64,000 nucleotides of DNA from Algibacter pectinivorans (GCF_900112595.1 NZ_FOMI01000003.1:372001-436000), one strand, 5' to 3'. Positions 26,207-35,230 are shown, counted from the first letter of the stretch. The notes: a model not told the origin generated them from the letters alone. Translations and numbers: made by a program.

Positions 26207-28990
26207 TTAAAGTTTTTCTTTTAAATATTTACCAATTTGAGATGCTTTTATGTTAGATATCTCCTCTGGAGTGCCTGTTGCCACTAGATTTCCGCCTTTT
26301 TCGCCGCCCGTTGGACCAAGGTCGATAATATGATCGGCACATTTAATTAAATCGATATTATGCTCGACAACAATAATAGAGTGGCCTTTGGCTATTAAAG
26401 CATTAAAAGATTTTAGTAGCTTTTGAATGTCGTGAAAATGAAGTCCGGTTGTGGGTTCGTCGAATATAAATAGTGCTTTTTCTTTATTGTTTCCTTTACC
26501 TAAAAATGATGCCAATTTAATACGTTGTGCTTCGCCACCTGATAGGGTAGACGAGCTTTGTCCTAAAGTAACATAACCCAAGCCAACATCTTGTAGTGGT
26601 TGGAGTTTGTTTTTAATTTTGGTTTGTTCGGTAGCTTCGAAAAAAGCAATGGCATCGTCGATTGTTGCGTTTAATATATCGTCTATGTTTTTATCGGCAA
26701 ATGTAACTTCTAGGACTTCTTTTTTAAAGCGTTTGCCTTTGCAGGTTTCGCATTCTAGATGCACATCGGCCATGAATTGCATTTCAATGGTTACTTGACC
26801 TTCACCCTTGCAAGTCTCACAACGTCCGCCATCTACGTTAAACGAAAAGTGCTTTGCTTGGTAGTTTCGTATGGTGCTTAATTTCTGTTTTGAAAACAGC
26901 GCACGAATATCATCGTATGCTTTTATATAGGTTACCGGATTGGATCTTGATGAGCGCCCAATTGGATTTTGATCTACAAATTCAATGTGATTTATATTGC
27001 TAAAATTTCCTTTTAGCTCGGTAAATTGTCCTGGTTTGTCTCCAAAATCGGTAAGTTTCTTTTGAAGCGCTGGGAACAATATTTTTTTAACTAAGGTACT
27101 TTTGCCGCTACCTGAAACTCCTGTAATTACGGTTAGTATGCCTAAAGGAAAGCTAACATTGATATTTTTGAGGTTGTTTTCGCGAGCTCCAATAATATCG
27201 ACATGGTATTTTGATGTTCTGCGTGTTTTTGGAACTTCTATTTTTAGCTTTTCGTTTAAGTATTTGGCTGTTAAGGATTGTGATGCTAAAATATCGGTAT
27301 AAGTGCCATCGGCAACTACATGGCCGCCAAAGGTTCCTGCTTCGGGACCAATATCGATAATGTATTCTGCAGCTTTCATGATATCTTCATCATGCTCGAC
27401 CACAATTACTGTGTTGCCTAAATCGCGTAAGGATTTTAAAACAGAAATAAGGCGTTCGGTATCTTTAGGGTGCAGGCCAATACTGGGTTCGTCTAAAATA
27501 TACATAGAGCCCACTAAACTACTTCCTAACGATGTTGCTAGGTTTATACGCTGACTTTCGCCACCGGAAAGGGTGTTCGATTTTCTGTTTAGCGTTAAAT
27601 AATCTAAACCTACATTAGCTAAAAAGGATAGTCTGTTGTTTATTTCTTTTAATAATCTATTGGCTATATGAGCGTCGTGATCGGTAAGTTCTAGCGCTTT
27701 AAAGAAGGTGGTTAGCTTATTTAATGGCATTTCTACCAAATCGGTAAGTGTGGCACCGGCAATTTTTACATAGTTGGCTTCAATACGCAAACGCTTACCA
27801 TTACAGGTTTTACATTTGGTTTTACCGCGGTAACGCGATAACATTACCCGGTTTTGAATTTTATAAGCTTTAGATTCTAACTCGGCAAAAAAGGAATTTA
27901 AACCTTCGAAATATTTGTTTCCTGTCCAGATTAATTGTTTTTGGGCATCGGTTAGCTCAAAATAAGGTTTATGGATAGGAAAATCGAATTTATGCGAGTT
28001 GTTTACCAATTGGTCTTTATACCAACTCATGCTTTCTCCTCGCCACGGGAAAATGGCGCTTTCGTAAACAGAGAGCCCTGTGTTAGGGATCACTAAATCT
28101 TCGTCAATACCAATAATGTCGCCATAGCCTTCGCATTTTGGGCAGGCGCCATAAGGATTGTTGAAACTGAACAAATGCACATTAGGTTCTAAAAAATTAA
28201 TACCATCTAATTCAAATTTATTACTAAAAGGGCGTTGTTTGTTATCGCTTAAGGTTTCGATGATACATTCGCCTTTACCTTCAAAAAAAGCAGTTTGTAC
28301 GGCGTCTGCTAATCGGTTGTAAAAGTCTTCTTCGTTTTTGGTGATCACTCTATCTACAACTAATAATATAGTGTCTTTTTTGGTTATAGACTGAGCTTCG
28401 TCTATTCTTAAAACATCGTTGTTAACTTTTATACGTGCGTAACCTTGCTGATTTAATGTTTTTAATTTGTCCTCAATGGTTCGTCCTTCTTCCAAATAAA
28501 TAGGAGCAAGGAGCAGTAGTTTTTCTCGCTCGGGAAATGTTTTTATATAATCAAGAACATCTGTGACCGTGTCTTTTTTTACTTCTAAACCAGAAATGGG
28601 CGAGTAGGTTTTTCCGATTCTAGCAAATAGCAGCTTTAGGTAATCGTAAATTTCGGTTGTTGTACCTACTGTAGATCGTGGGTTTGTAGAATTTACTTTT
28701 TGCTCTATAGCAATAGCAGGAGCAATACCTTTTATATAATCTACTTTTGGTTTGTTTAATCGCCCTAAAAACTGACGCGCATAACTCGATAAGCTTTCTA
28801 CATAGCGTCGTTGACCTTCGGCATATAGCGTATCGAAAGCTAAACTTGATTTTCCGGAGCCCGATAAGCCCGTTATAACCACTAATTTGTTTCTTGGAAT
28901 AACAACATCGATATTTTTAAGGTTGTGCAGTTTTGCACCTTTTATAATGATGTTTTCTTTTGGGTTAACTTCGGAAATATTAGTGTTCAT
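26207..28990 (-). CDS. uvrA: Excinuclease ABC subunit A
   Basis: A 927-residue DNA-damage sensor of nucleotide excision repair, acting as a dimer with UvrB. It has two ABC modules. The first has Walker [10 protein letters not shown] near residue 42 and the signature LSGGESQRI. The second has GVSGSGKST and LSGGEAQRI, each followed by a DEP(S/T)xGLH Walker B. Zinc-finger cysteines are visible in [26 protein letters not shown] and ECETCKGKR. Length is normal. It is transcribed alone, divergently from the ECF sigma factor, and the structured element at 26111 lies just beyond its stop. Confidence 0.98.
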   Translation of the reverse strand: MNTNISEVNPKENIIIKGAKLHNLKNIDVVIPRNKLVVITGLSGSGKSSLAFDTLYAEGQRRYVESLSSYARQFLGRLNKPKVDYIKGIAPAIAIEQKVNSTNPRSTVGTTTEIYDYLKLLFARIGKTYSPISGLEVKKDTVTDVLDYIKTFPEREKLLLLAPIYLEEGRTIEDKLKTLNQQGYARIKVNNDVLRIDEAQSITKKDTILLVVDRVITKNEEDFYNRLADAVQTAFFEGKGECIIETLSDNKQRPFSNKFELDGINFLEPNVHLFSFNNPYGACPKCEGYGDIIGIDEDLVIPNTGLSVYESAIFPWRGESMSWYKDQLVNNSHKFDFPIHKPYFELTDAQKQLIWTGNKYFEGLNSFFAELESKAYKIQNRVMLSRYRGKTKCKTCNGKRLRIEANYVKIAGATLTDLVEMPLNKLTTFFKALELTDHDAHIANRLLKEINNRLSFLANVGLDYLTLNRKSNTLSGGESQRINLATSLGSSLVGSMYILDEPSIGLHPKDTERLISVLKSLRDLGNTVIVVEHDEDIMKAAEYIIDIGPEAGTFGGHVVADGTYTDILASQSLTAKYLNEKLKIEVPKTRRTSKYHVDIIGARENNLKNINVSFPLGILTVITGVSGSGKSTLVKKILFPALQKKLTDFGDKPGQFTELKGNFSNINHIEFVDQNPIGRSSRSNPVTYIKAYDDIRALFSKQKLSTIRNYQAKHFSFNVDGGRCETCKGEGQVTIEMQFMADVHLECETCKGKRFKKEVLEVTFADKNIDDILNATIDDAIAFFEATEQTKIKNKLQPLQDVGLGYVTLGQSSSTLSGGEAQRIKLASFLGKGNNKEKALFIFDEPTTGLHFHDIQKLLKSFNALIAKGHSIIVVEHNIDLIKCADHIIDLGPTGGEKGGNLVATGTPEEISNIKASQIGKYLKEKL

Positions 28991-29087
28991 AGGATGTTTA
29001 TCGAAATAATTTGTAAAGATAATACAAGTGGGCGAGCATAAAAAATAACCGTTTATCGAATAAATAGTTAAAAAAAATTATGATTTA

Positions 29088-29119
29088 TTGTTTTTTAGGA
29101 ACGATTGTTGTTATATTTG
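29088..29119 (+). promoter_or_regulatory. Promoter for the sigma-factor gene (TTG-N21-TATATTTG)
   Basis: TTG at 29088-29090 and TATATTTG at 29112-29119 are 21 nt apart, within the Bacteroidota sigma-ABfr range. The leader to the ATG at 29224 would be about 98 nt. Confidence 0.6.
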
Positions 29120-29223
29120 ACTCATAATAACTTAATAAACACGTGTCTATAGCATAAAATTACTTTTAAACTTAATAACCCCCAAGCAACGAGGTTTTAC
29201 TTCGTGCATTAAAAGTAAACATT

Positions 29224-29808
29224 ATGCAACAAGAACTTATTACGGACGCGATTCTAGTAAGCAACTACATTAAAGGAGATGAAAGCGCGCTAGAAATTTT
29301 AATTAAACGGCACAAACAAAGAATTTACAGTTTTATTTACTCTAAAGTATACGATAGAGATGTTGCTGAAGATATTTTTCAGGATACTTTTATTAAAGTT
29401 ATACGCACGTTAAAACGTGGTTCGTATAACGAGGAAGGTAAGTTTTTACCTTGGGTAATGCGTATTTCGCATAATTTGGTAATTGACTTTTTTAGAAAAA
29501 ATAATAGAATGCCTAAATTTGATAATGCGGGCGATTTTAATATTTTTTCTGTTTTAAGCGATAGTAGCTTGAATGCTGAAAAAACAATTATTAAAGAGCA
29601 AGTAGAACATGATGTAAGACGTTTGGTAGATGAGCTTCCAGACGACCAAAAAGAGGTGTTAATGATGCGTATTTATAACGATATGAGTTTTAAAGAAATT
29701 TCTGAAAGAACAGGTGTTAGTATTAATACTGCTTTAGGAAGGATGCGTTATGCGCTTATTAATTTGCGCAAAATAATTGATAAGCACAATATAGTTTTAA
29801 CGAATTAA
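29224..29808 (+). CDS. ECF-type RNA polymerase sigma factor
   Basis: 194 residues with two sigma-70 domains. Region 2 (about 20-95) includes YSFIYSKVYDRDVAEDIFQDTFIKV and LPWVMRISHNLVIDFFRKNNR. Region 4 (about 130-185) has LPDDQKEVLMMRIYNDMSFKEISERTGVSINTALGRMRYAL, a helix-turn-helix for the -35 element. No region 1.1 or 3 is present. No membrane anti-sigma factor is encoded beside it; instead a 48-codon ORF follows 58 nt later. The regulon is unknown. Confidence 0.92.
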   Translation: MQQELITDAILVSNYIKGDESALEILIKRHKQRIYSFIYSKVYDRDVAEDIFQDTFIKVIRTLKRGSYNEEGKFLPWVMRISHNLVIDFFRKNNRMPKFDNAGDFNIFSVLSDSSLNAEKTIIKEQVEHDVRRLVDELPDDQKEVLMMRIYNDMSFKEISERTGVSINTALGRMRYALINLRKIIDKHNIVLTN

Positions 29809-29866
29809 TGCAATAAAGTAAATCTTGTTTCGTTTTCTATTTGAATTAACCTTTTAAATAGATATA

Positions 29867-30013
29867 ATGGAAAAAATTTACTCTGAAAATTCTTTAAAAA
29901 ACATTGAAAAGCGCGAGCCAAAGGAGGAAACGGTTAATTTTCTTCTTAATTACTCAAAAGCTTTAAATGTTAAAGATTATAATAACATGAGGTTTGAAAC
30001 ACTTCTGAATTAA
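29867..30013 (+). CDS. Small acidic/basic 48-residue protein downstream of the ECF sigma gene
   Basis: A short reading frame starting MEKIYSENSLKNIEKREP and ending MRFETLLN. It has a clean ATG 58 nt after the sigma gene and a strong terminator 18 nt after its stop, so it is probably translated from the sigma-factor mRNA. It has an amphipathic character (EETVNFLLNYSKALNV), no Cys and no membrane segment. Its position suggests a regulator, possibly an anti-sigma or stability partner, but that is inference. Confidence 0.6.
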   Translation: MEKIYSENSLKNIEKREPKEETVNFLLNYSKALNVKDYNNMRFETLLN

Positions 30014-30030
30014 ATAGAAATAAATAAAAT

Positions 30031-30063
30031 AAAAGCCCTGATTCTAAGAATTAGGGCTTTTTT
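30031..30063. terminator. Bidirectional terminator between sigma operon and nth
   Basis: The stem AAAGCCCT...AGGGCTTT with inner pairing of TTCT/AGAA is flanked by an A-tract and a T-run. The nth stop lies inside the distal part. Confidence 0.85.
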
Positions 30064-30710
30064 GATTTATAATAATCATTCAAAACCGATTGTCTTCCAA
30101 TAGTTTTAGTAATAATATCCTTCTCTAAATCCCAACCTCGAGCGGGCGAATATTCACGACCATACCAAATAATTTGAAGATGTAAGTCATTCCACAATTC
30201 CTCAGGAAATAAACGTTTTGCATCTTTTTCGGTTTGAGCTACACTTTTCCCGTTGGTTAAATTCCATCGGTACATTAATCTGTGTATGTGAGTATCAACA
30301 GGAAATGCAGGAACACCAAAGGCTTGAGACATAACAACACTTGCTGTTTTGTGGCCAACGGCAGGTAGTTCTTCTAAATATTCAAAACTTTGTGGCACTT
30401 CGCCATTATGTTTTTCAATTAATATTTTTGATAAGCCGTAAATGCCTTTACTTTTCATTGGCGATAGGCCACAAGGTCTAATAATGTCTTTAATTTCTTC
30501 TACCGACATTTTAATCATATCAAAAGGATTGTCGGCACGTTCAAATAGTAAAGGGGTTATTTGGTTTACGCGAACATCTGTACATTGTGCAGAGAGTAAA
30601 ACAGCTATTAATAGGGTGTATGGGTCTTTATGGTCTAACGGAATTGGTATTTCTGGGTAAAGCTTATAAAGCGTATTTATAACAAAGTTTACCTTTTCTT
30701 GTTTAGTCAT
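30051..30710 (-). CDS. nth: Endonuclease III-like DNA glycosylase/AP lyase, lacking the iron-sulfur cysteines
   Basis: A 219-residue base-excision-repair enzyme for oxidised pyrimidines. The helix-hairpin-helix and catalytic region is LEELPAVGHKTASVVMSQAFGVPAFPVDTHIHRL, with the Schiff-base Lys after GH and the catalytic Asp in VDTH. LLSAQCTDVRVNQ is the usual N-terminal block. The C-terminus (REYSPARGWDLEKDIITKTIG) has none of the four cysteines (C-x6-C-x2-C-x5-C) that hold the 4Fe-4S cluster in E. coli Nth, so this is a cluster-less form. It is divergent from bcp. Confidence 0.9.
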   Translation of the reverse strand: MTKQEKVNFVINTLYKLYPEIPIPLDHKDPYTLLIAVLLSAQCTDVRVNQITPLLFERADNPFDMIKMSVEEIKDIIRPCGLSPMKSKGIYGLSKILIEKHNGEVPQSFEYLEELPAVGHKTASVVMSQAFGVPAFPVDTHIHRLMYRWNLTNGKSVAQTEKDAKRLFPEELWNDLHLQIIWYGREYSPARGWDLEKDIITKTIGRQSVLNDYYKSKKP

Positions 30711-30716
30711 AAGTTG

Positions 30717-30724
30717 TATTTTTG
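30717..30724 (+). promoter_or_regulatory. Candidate -7 box TATTTTTG for bcp
   Basis: TAnnTTTG match 22 nt before the ATG at 30746. It overlaps a possible TTG start at 30722, which argues that translation begins at 30746. Confidence 0.5.
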
Positions 30725-30745
30725 ATAAAAATCAAAGTTAAGACT

Positions 30746-31201
30746 ATGAATACACTAAAACAAGGCGATGCTGTTCCTAATTTTACAGCTAAAGATGAGC
30801 AAGGAAATGATATTTCATTAAGCGATTATAAAGGCAAAAAACTAGTTGTGTTTTTTTATCCTAAGGCAAGTACACCAGGCTGCACTGTGGAGGCGTGTAA
30901 TTTAAGAGATAATTACACCGAACTTAAAGCGCAAGGTTATGAGTTGTTAGGTGTTAGTGCAGATTCTGCAAAGAGACAATCAAATTTTAAAAATAAACAT
31001 GAGTTTCCTTTTCCGTTATTAGCCGATGAGGATAAAACGGTTATTAATGCCTTTGGTGTTTGGGGGCCTAAAAAGTTTATGGGTAGAGAGTATGACGGTA
31101 TTCATAGAATGACTTTTTTAATAAACGAGCAAGGTGTTGTAGATCGTGTTATTCAAAAAGTAAAAACCAAAGATCATGCGGCGCAAATTTTAGAAAATTA
31201 A
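30746..31201 (+). CDS. bcp: Thioredoxin-dependent thiol peroxidase (BCP/PrxQ)
   Basis: 151 residues from the ATG at 30746. A TTG eight codons upstream lies in the promoter box and is rejected. Peroxiredoxin Q reduces hydroperoxides with thioredoxin as donor. The peroxidatic Cys sits in FYPKASTPGCTVEACNLRD, with the resolving Cys five residues later, as in two-Cys BCP proteins. The later GVSADSAKRQSNFKNKHEFPFPLLAD block is standard. It is cytoplasmic. It ends at a strong bidirectional terminator shared with the gene at 31268. Confidence 0.95.
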   Translation: MNTLKQGDAVPNFTAKDEQGNDISLSDYKGKKLVVFFYPKASTPGCTVEACNLRDNYTELKAQGYELLGVSADSAKRQSNFKNKHEFPFPLLADEDKTVINAFGVWGPKKFMGREYDGIHRMTFLINEQGVVDRVIQKVKTKDHAAQILEN

Positions 31202-31218
31202 TTTACCAGTGTGTATAA

Positions 31219-31258
31219 AAAAAAACGGCTATTCATTCAAAATAGCCGTTTTTTATTT
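31219..31258. terminator. Bidirectional terminator (bcp / conserved gene at 31268)
   Basis: A 10-bp stem AACGGCTATT / AATAGCCGTT with a 7-nt loop, an A9 tract before it and a T-rich tract after it. Confidence 0.88.
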
Positions 31259-31267
31259 TTTTTTGTT

Positions 31268-32743
31268 TTACTTTTTCTTTCTAGTAATGTTTCTGCTTAA
31301 GGTTAGTGGTCTTCGGGTATATCCAAATAACCTGTAGTCCTTAATTAACTCTGCAGTTCCTTCTGGTACCATTTCTTCCCAACCTTTTTCCCCACGCGAA
31401 ATTTTTCTTAGTATTTCCCTTGAGAATATATTCATAATACTTTCATCATAATCCTCAATATCTACAACTTTTCCGTTGTATTTAAAGAATTTGTATAATT
31501 CCTTCATTCGTGGATATACCTTTAAATTTTCGCTAGTAATAAGCTCTCCAGTTTCAGAGTCCTTCATTGGGTATAGGTAAACTTTTAAATCTTTAAAGAA
31601 TAATTTTCCAAAGGCTTCTAGAATACCACCACTCATATGACGATAATATTTTTCGTCGAAAATATCTACTAAATTACTAACGCCCATAGCTAATCCCATT
31701 CTAGCTTTTGTGTAGTTAGAGAAGTATTCTACAACTTTAAAGTATTCTTGGAAGTTGGATATCATAACCGATTGTCCTAGAGAGCATAGTAAATCTGCGC
31801 GATCTATAAAATCTTGCTCGTCAATTTCACCTTCGGCTCTTAAATTAGACAGTGTGATTTCAAAAACCACAACAGTTTTCTTTTCGTCAACTTTGTTTTC
31901 TTTTATAAACATTTCGTATGATTTCTCATACATTGCCATGTTTACTTTGGTTACGGGTCTAAAACTACCTCTAAGTGCTAAAATGTTTTTCTTGTAAAAC
32001 ACACGAGCCGGTAAAACATTGGTACCATCTGGACCAAACATTACGGCATCTGTCATGCCATTTTTAACCAGCTGTAAACTCATTAAGCGGTTGTCGATAT
32101 CTTTAAAAACAGGTCCAGAAAAGTTAATGGTATCAATCTCTAACTGGTCTTTATCTAAATGGTCGTATAAATAACGTAATAGTTTTTTAGGTTCGTTATA
32201 CTTGTAAAACGCGCCGTAAATTAAGTTTGTACCTAGAACACCAAGTGTTTCTTGTTGCAGTCGTGCGTCGGTTTCTTTAAAACGTAAGTGGAGGATTATT
32301 TCGTTGTATTCGGCGCCTGCTTCAACCTGATATTTAATTCCTACCCAGCCATGGCCTTTAAATTGCTTAGCAAAATCAATGGTTGCAACGGTGTTGGCGT
32401 AGGTGAAAAATATTTTATTGGGATTTTTTTCACGGGTTAGCCTATTTTCCATAAGGTCCATTTCGTGAGCAAGCATTTTTCTTAAACGCGCTTCGGTTAC
32501 ATAGCGTCCATCGTCTTCGGCACCATATATAGCATCACTAAAATCTTTATCGTAAGCAGACATAGCTTTAGCGATGGTTCCTGAAGCTCCTCCGGCTCTA
32601 AAAAAATGACGACAAGTTTCTTGTCCTGCGCCAATTTCAGCAAAGGTTCCGTAAATGTTTGAATTTAAGTTGATTTTTAATGCCTTAGATTTTAACGATG
32701 GGATATCATCAAATTCTTTGTCGCCAGTAATGGTTATTTCCAT
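31268..32743 (-). CDS. Conserved Bacteroidota protein of unknown function, 491 residues
   Basis: A soluble protein with no signal peptide, membrane helix or motif that I can assign. It starts MEITITGDKEFDDIPSLKSKAL and has highly regular conserved-looking blocks such as GTFAEIGAGQETCRHFFRAGG, YGAEDDGRYVTEARLRKML, FSGPVFKDIDNRLMSLQLV and MGVSNLVDIF. Closely similar proteins are common in flavobacteria and carry contradictory database names (nucleotide adenylyltransferase, TonB receptor), none supported by a motif seen here. It has a near-ideal promoter (TTG-N18-TACCTTTG) and is divergent from the MBL hydrolase. A housekeeping role is likely but undefined. Confidence 0.8.
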   Translation of the reverse strand: MEITITGDKEFDDIPSLKSKALKINLNSNIYGTFAEIGAGQETCRHFFRAGGASGTIAKAMSAYDKDFSDAIYGAEDDGRYVTEARLRKMLAHEMDLMENRLTREKNPNKIFFTYANTVATIDFAKQFKGHGWVGIKYQVEAGAEYNEIILHLRFKETDARLQQETLGVLGTNLIYGAFYKYNEPKKLLRYLYDHLDKDQLEIDTINFSGPVFKDIDNRLMSLQLVKNGMTDAVMFGPDGTNVLPARVFYKKNILALRGSFRPVTKVNMAMYEKSYEMFIKENKVDEKKTVVVFEITLSNLRAEGEIDEQDFIDRADLLCSLGQSVMISNFQEYFKVVEYFSNYTKARMGLAMGVSNLVDIFDEKYYRHMSGGILEAFGKLFFKDLKVYLYPMKDSETGELITSENLKVYPRMKELYKFFKYNGKVVDIEDYDESIMNIFSREILRKISRGEKGWEEMVPEGTAELIKDYRLFGYTRRPLTLSRNITRKKK

Positions 32744-32771
32744 AATGTGTATAGGTTACGTCTTGTTCTTA

Positions 32772-32800
32772 CAAAGGTATCAAATAAGTGTAGCAAACAA
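32772..32800 (-). promoter_or_regulatory. Promoter of the 491-residue conserved gene (TTG-N18-TACCTTTG)
   Basis: On the minus strand the -33 TTG (32800-32798) and the -7 TACCTTTG (32779-32772) have consensus spacing. The ATG is at 32743. Confidence 0.65.
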
Positions 32801-32811
32801 AAAAATAAACT

Positions 32812-32819
32812 TATTTTTG
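32812..32819 (+). promoter_or_regulatory. Candidate -7 box TATTTTTG for the MBL hydrolase
   Basis: TAnnTTTG match 17 nt before the TTG start, implying a leader of only about 10 nt. Confidence 0.4.
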
Positions 32820-32835
32820 TAAAAACTTAAAATTT

Positions 32836-33597
32836 TTGAAAATTACTTTTCTTGGTACTGGTACTTCGCAAGGCATTCCAATTATAGGAAGCGACCACCC
32901 GGTTTGCTTAAGTAAAAACCCTAAAGACAAGCGCTTAAGAGTTTCTGTTTTAGTAGAGTGGGATAATTTTACTTATGTAGTAGATTGTGGGCCAGACTTT
33001 AGGTATCAAATGCTGAGGGCGCAGGTAAAACGAATTGATGGTATTGTGTTTACTCATGAGCATTCCGATCATGTTTTAGGTTTGGATGATATTAGGCCAT
33101 TTTATTTTAAGCAAGGTGGTATTTCTATTTATGGACATAAGCGCGTTTTAAAATCTATAAAAAAACGATTTGATTATGTTTTTAAAAAGGAAAACAGGTA
33201 TCCAGGAGCTCCAGAAGTTATAACTCACAGGCTTAAAAATAAGCCTTTCAAGTTGAAAAATTTAACGGTTGTTCCTGTAAGTGGTAAACATCATGAGTTG
33301 CAAGTTTTTGGTTTTAAGTTTAAAGATTTTGCATATTTAACCGACATGAAAACGGTTTCGGATAGGGAGGTTGAAAAAATTAAACATGTAAAAGTTTTGG
33401 TGGTTAATGCTTTACGTATAGAGCCGCATCACTCGCACTTTAATTTAGACGAAGCACTGGATTTTATAAGGAAAGTTAACCCAGAAAAAGCTTATTTAAC
33501 ACATATAAGTCATCTGTTAGGGTTTCACGATGATGTTGAGAACAAGTTACCTAACAATGTGTTTTTGGCATACGACGGATTAAAAATAACAGTTTAA
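32836..33597 (+). CDS. Metallo-beta-lactamase-fold hydrolase (PhnP-like)
   Basis: A 253-residue MBL-fold phosphodiesterase-like protein. MKITFLGTGTSQGIPIIGSDHPVC is the PhnP-type N-terminus. The metal motif is FTHEHSDHVLGLDD (HxHxDH), with further His in SGKHHELQVFG, an Asp in YLTDMKT, and a late His in YLTHISHLLGFHDD. PhnP cleaves cyclic ribose phosphates; flavobacterial homologues are mostly uncharacterised. The start codon is TTG: no ATG gives the full GTGTSQG N-terminus. The next gene begins 13 nt downstream, probably in the same transcript. Confidence 0.88.
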   Translation: MKITFLGTGTSQGIPIIGSDHPVCLSKNPKDKRLRVSVLVEWDNFTYVVDCGPDFRYQMLRAQVKRIDGIVFTHEHSDHVLGLDDIRPFYFKQGGISIYGHKRVLKSIKKRFDYVFKKENRYPGAPEVITHRLKNKPFKLKNLTVVPVSGKHHELQVFGFKFKDFAYLTDMKTVSDREVEKIKHVKVLVVNALRIEPHHSHFNLDEALDFIRKVNPEKAYLTHISHLLGFHDDVENKLPNNVFLAYDGLKITV

Positions 33598-33610
33598 ATA
33601 AAAAAGAATA

Positions 33611-34111
33611 ATGAAGCAGAGAATTTTTATGTACTTATTTGTGTTTACAGCGCTTTTAGTGTTGTTTCAGTATGTTAGTTCGAAACGAATTTTCGAGGAT
33701 ATTGATAAGCAATTAGTAACAAGTAATACGCAGCTTAAAAAATACAAGGATTCTGTTGCTGTTTTACATAAGGATATTTTAGAGTTATCACATTTTAATC
33801 TATACAGAAACGAAGATGCTATTAGTTATTTTGAAAATGATGGGTATAAAATAGATGAATTAATTCCGTTTATTAAAGATGAGTTGTATAAGATGAATGA
33901 GGTAAAAGGAGATCATCCTATTATTCCTTATGCTTCTGGTGAGGGCAGAAAAATGATGTTAAATACAGTAAAAATGCTGAATCATAAATGGATTGTTGCA
34001 GATTTTTCCGATGGTCAATATTGGGGAGAAGTGTTTTTAACTTATGAAATAACTGAGGAAAAACAACTAAAATTTCAACTCGTAGAGCATTTTCTTTACC
34101 CTTTTGATTAA
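33611..34111 (+). CDS. Membrane-anchored protein of unknown function, 166 residues
   Basis: One N-terminal hydrophobic helix (IFMYLFVFTALLVLFQYV) anchors a short coiled-coil-like stretch (KQLVTSNTQLKKYKDSVAVLHKDI). A mixed alpha/beta domain of about 100 residues follows, with ASGEGRKMMLNTVKMLNHKWIVADFSDGQYWGEVFLTYEI. The sequence is conserved-looking but I recognise no catalytic motif. It is 13 nt downstream of the MBL hydrolase and is followed by a hairpin, so it likely ends that operon. Confidence 0.65.
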   Translation: MKQRIFMYLFVFTALLVLFQYVSSKRIFEDIDKQLVTSNTQLKKYKDSVAVLHKDILELSHFNLYRNEDAISYFENDGYKIDELIPFIKDELYKMNEVKGDHPIIPYASGEGRKMMLNTVKMLNHKWIVADFSDGQYWGEVFLTYEITEEKQLKFQLVEHFLYPFD

Positions 34112-34118
34112 AAAATAG

Positions 34119-34142
34119 TTTCCTAATAACATAATTAGGAAG
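34119..34142. terminator. Hairpin between convergent genes at 34.1 kb
   Basis: The stem TTCCTAAT / ATTAGGAA with a 6-nt loop is preceded by AAAAA. The 3' T-run is weak on the plus strand but the preceding A-run serves the minus-strand gene. Confidence 0.55.
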
Positions 34143-34147
34143 GTTGC

Positions 34148-34534
34148 TTAGTTAATTTTAATAGCTGTTCCTTTTTCTTTTCTCTGAGGCTCACCTTCGT
34201 TAAAAGAAGCTTTTGCGTATTCAAAGGTATACGAGCTATCTGTGGTGGTTAATATTTTCATATGGATAGGGTCTTTCTCTGCGATTGATTTTGGGTTAAT
34301 CTTGTACAACACAAACTCACAATCATTAATCCATTTCACTTCAGAGCTATCTGTTTTTCCATCATAAAAATTAATACTATAGCGCTCGGTTCTCTTAAAG
34401 TTTGCGCTTTTTTCTACACCATCTACAATATAATCAAATCGAAATGTGCCTGTTTTATAGTCTTTACAGTTTCTAGGCGATTCATAGCAGCTTGTTAAGC
34501 TTAAAAAAAAGGTTAAAAGAAGTAATGTGCGCAT
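34148..34534 (-). CDS. Small lipoprotein, 128 residues
   Basis: The signal MRTLLLLTFFLSLTSCYES has a lipobox ending at Cys16. The mature part is beta-rich (GTFRFDYIVDGVEK, RYSINFYDGKTDSSEVKWINDCEFVLYKI) with a Cys that could pair with the one in NCKDY. Small flavobacterial lipoproteins of this kind are widespread but have no known role. It is 38 nt downstream of the XRE regulator gene in the same direction, so the two may be co-transcribed. Confidence 0.7.
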   Translation of the reverse strand: MRTLLLLTFFLSLTSCYESPRNCKDYKTGTFRFDYIVDGVEKSANFKRTERYSINFYDGKTDSSEVKWINDCEFVLYKINPKSIAEKDPIHMKILTTTDSSYTFEYAKASFNEGEPQRKEKGTAIKIN

Positions 34535-34572
34535 GTTTTGTTTTTTTCATGCAAAGCTACTAAACAATACTG

Positions 34573-34950
34573 TTAATTTTCGTAGTTTTTAAAACTTCCG
34601 TCGGAATAAAATACAACAATACGGTCTATAGTTTTGTTGTTGTCACTTTTAGTTATTGGCGGCAATTCTGGTATTGTAGCTTTTGCTGCAAGATTTTCTT
34701 GAATAGGTGCTTTGGTTTTTTCTTCAGAAGGAAAAGCTCCCTTACCATTAAATAGCCAATACAAATCAACTTCGGGGAAGGCGGAGAGTACTTTTAAAAT
34801 AAAATCTAAACTTGGCTTATTTCGACCAGACAATATATGTGAGATACTAGAGCGTTGTACTCCAATTTTTTCGGCAAAAGAAGATGCAGACTCACCGTAG
34901 TAATCTATAACTTTTTGTAGTCTTTTAATAAAATCTTCTGTGTTTATCAT
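34573..34950 (-). CDS. XRE-family helix-turn-helix regulator
   Basis: 125 residues. Residues 5-60 are a Cro/C1-type HTH (QKVIDYYGESASSFAEKIGVQRSSISHILSGRNKPSLDFILKVL). A Pro/Lys-rich linker and a short conserved C-terminal strand (DRIVVFYSDGSFKNYEN) follow, an arrangement seen in many Bacteroidota XRE proteins. A perfect inverted repeat (34976-34993) overlaps its probable -7 box (TACATTTG on the minus strand), suggesting autoregulation. Related half-sites lie before the divergent peptidase gene. There is no antitoxin-type partner, so it is a stand-alone regulator. Confidence 0.88.
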   Translation of the reverse strand: MINTEDFIKRLQKVIDYYGESASSFAEKIGVQRSSISHILSGRNKPSLDFILKVLSAFPEVDLYWLFNGKGAFPSEEKTKAPIQENLAAKATIPELPPITKSDNNKTIDRIVVFYSDGSFKNYEN

Positions 34951-34975
34951 TGTAAATAGTTGTCTGAGGTAATTG

Positions 34976-34993
34976 TTGTTACAAATGTAACAA
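34976..34993. promoter_or_regulatory. Operator-like inverted repeat TTGTTACA-AA-TGTAACAA
   Basis: A perfect 8-bp inverted repeat with a 2-nt spacer, 26 nt upstream of the XRE start. On the minus strand it contains TACATTTG, a match to the -7 consensus, so a bound protein would block the promoter. Confidence 0.6.
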
Positions 34994-35153
34994 TATAACT
35001 TTAAATCAGGAAATATATTGTATGGTTGTTATCTATTTGTTTTAAGTTTTGGTTTAATATTCACTATATAAACAACTGAATATTTGTGTTTTAAGTTAAA
35101 AATTTCAATTAAAGTAAGTTTTTTTGATTAATATATATCTAAAACCGAACTTC

Positions 35154-35173
35154 TTGTTTAATATTGTAAACAA
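35154..35173. promoter_or_regulatory. Inverted repeat TTGTTTA-N6-TAAACAA
   Basis: 7-bp arms in the XRE-peptidase intergenic region. Its half-sites resemble those of the neighbouring repeats. Confidence 0.4.
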
Positions 35174-35190
35174 ACTGTTGAAAATTAATG

Positions 35191-35230
35191 TTTACAAATG
35201 TAAAAAAGTAATTGTTTACATTTGTGTACA
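35191..35230. promoter_or_regulatory. Two further operator-like repeats before the M14 peptidase
   Basis: TTTACA-AA-TGTAAA (35191-35204) is a perfect repeat. TTTACA-TT-TGTGTA (35215-35228) is an imperfect copy that contains TACATTTG (35217-35224), a -7 match 19 nt before the ATG at 35244. Confidence 0.5.
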
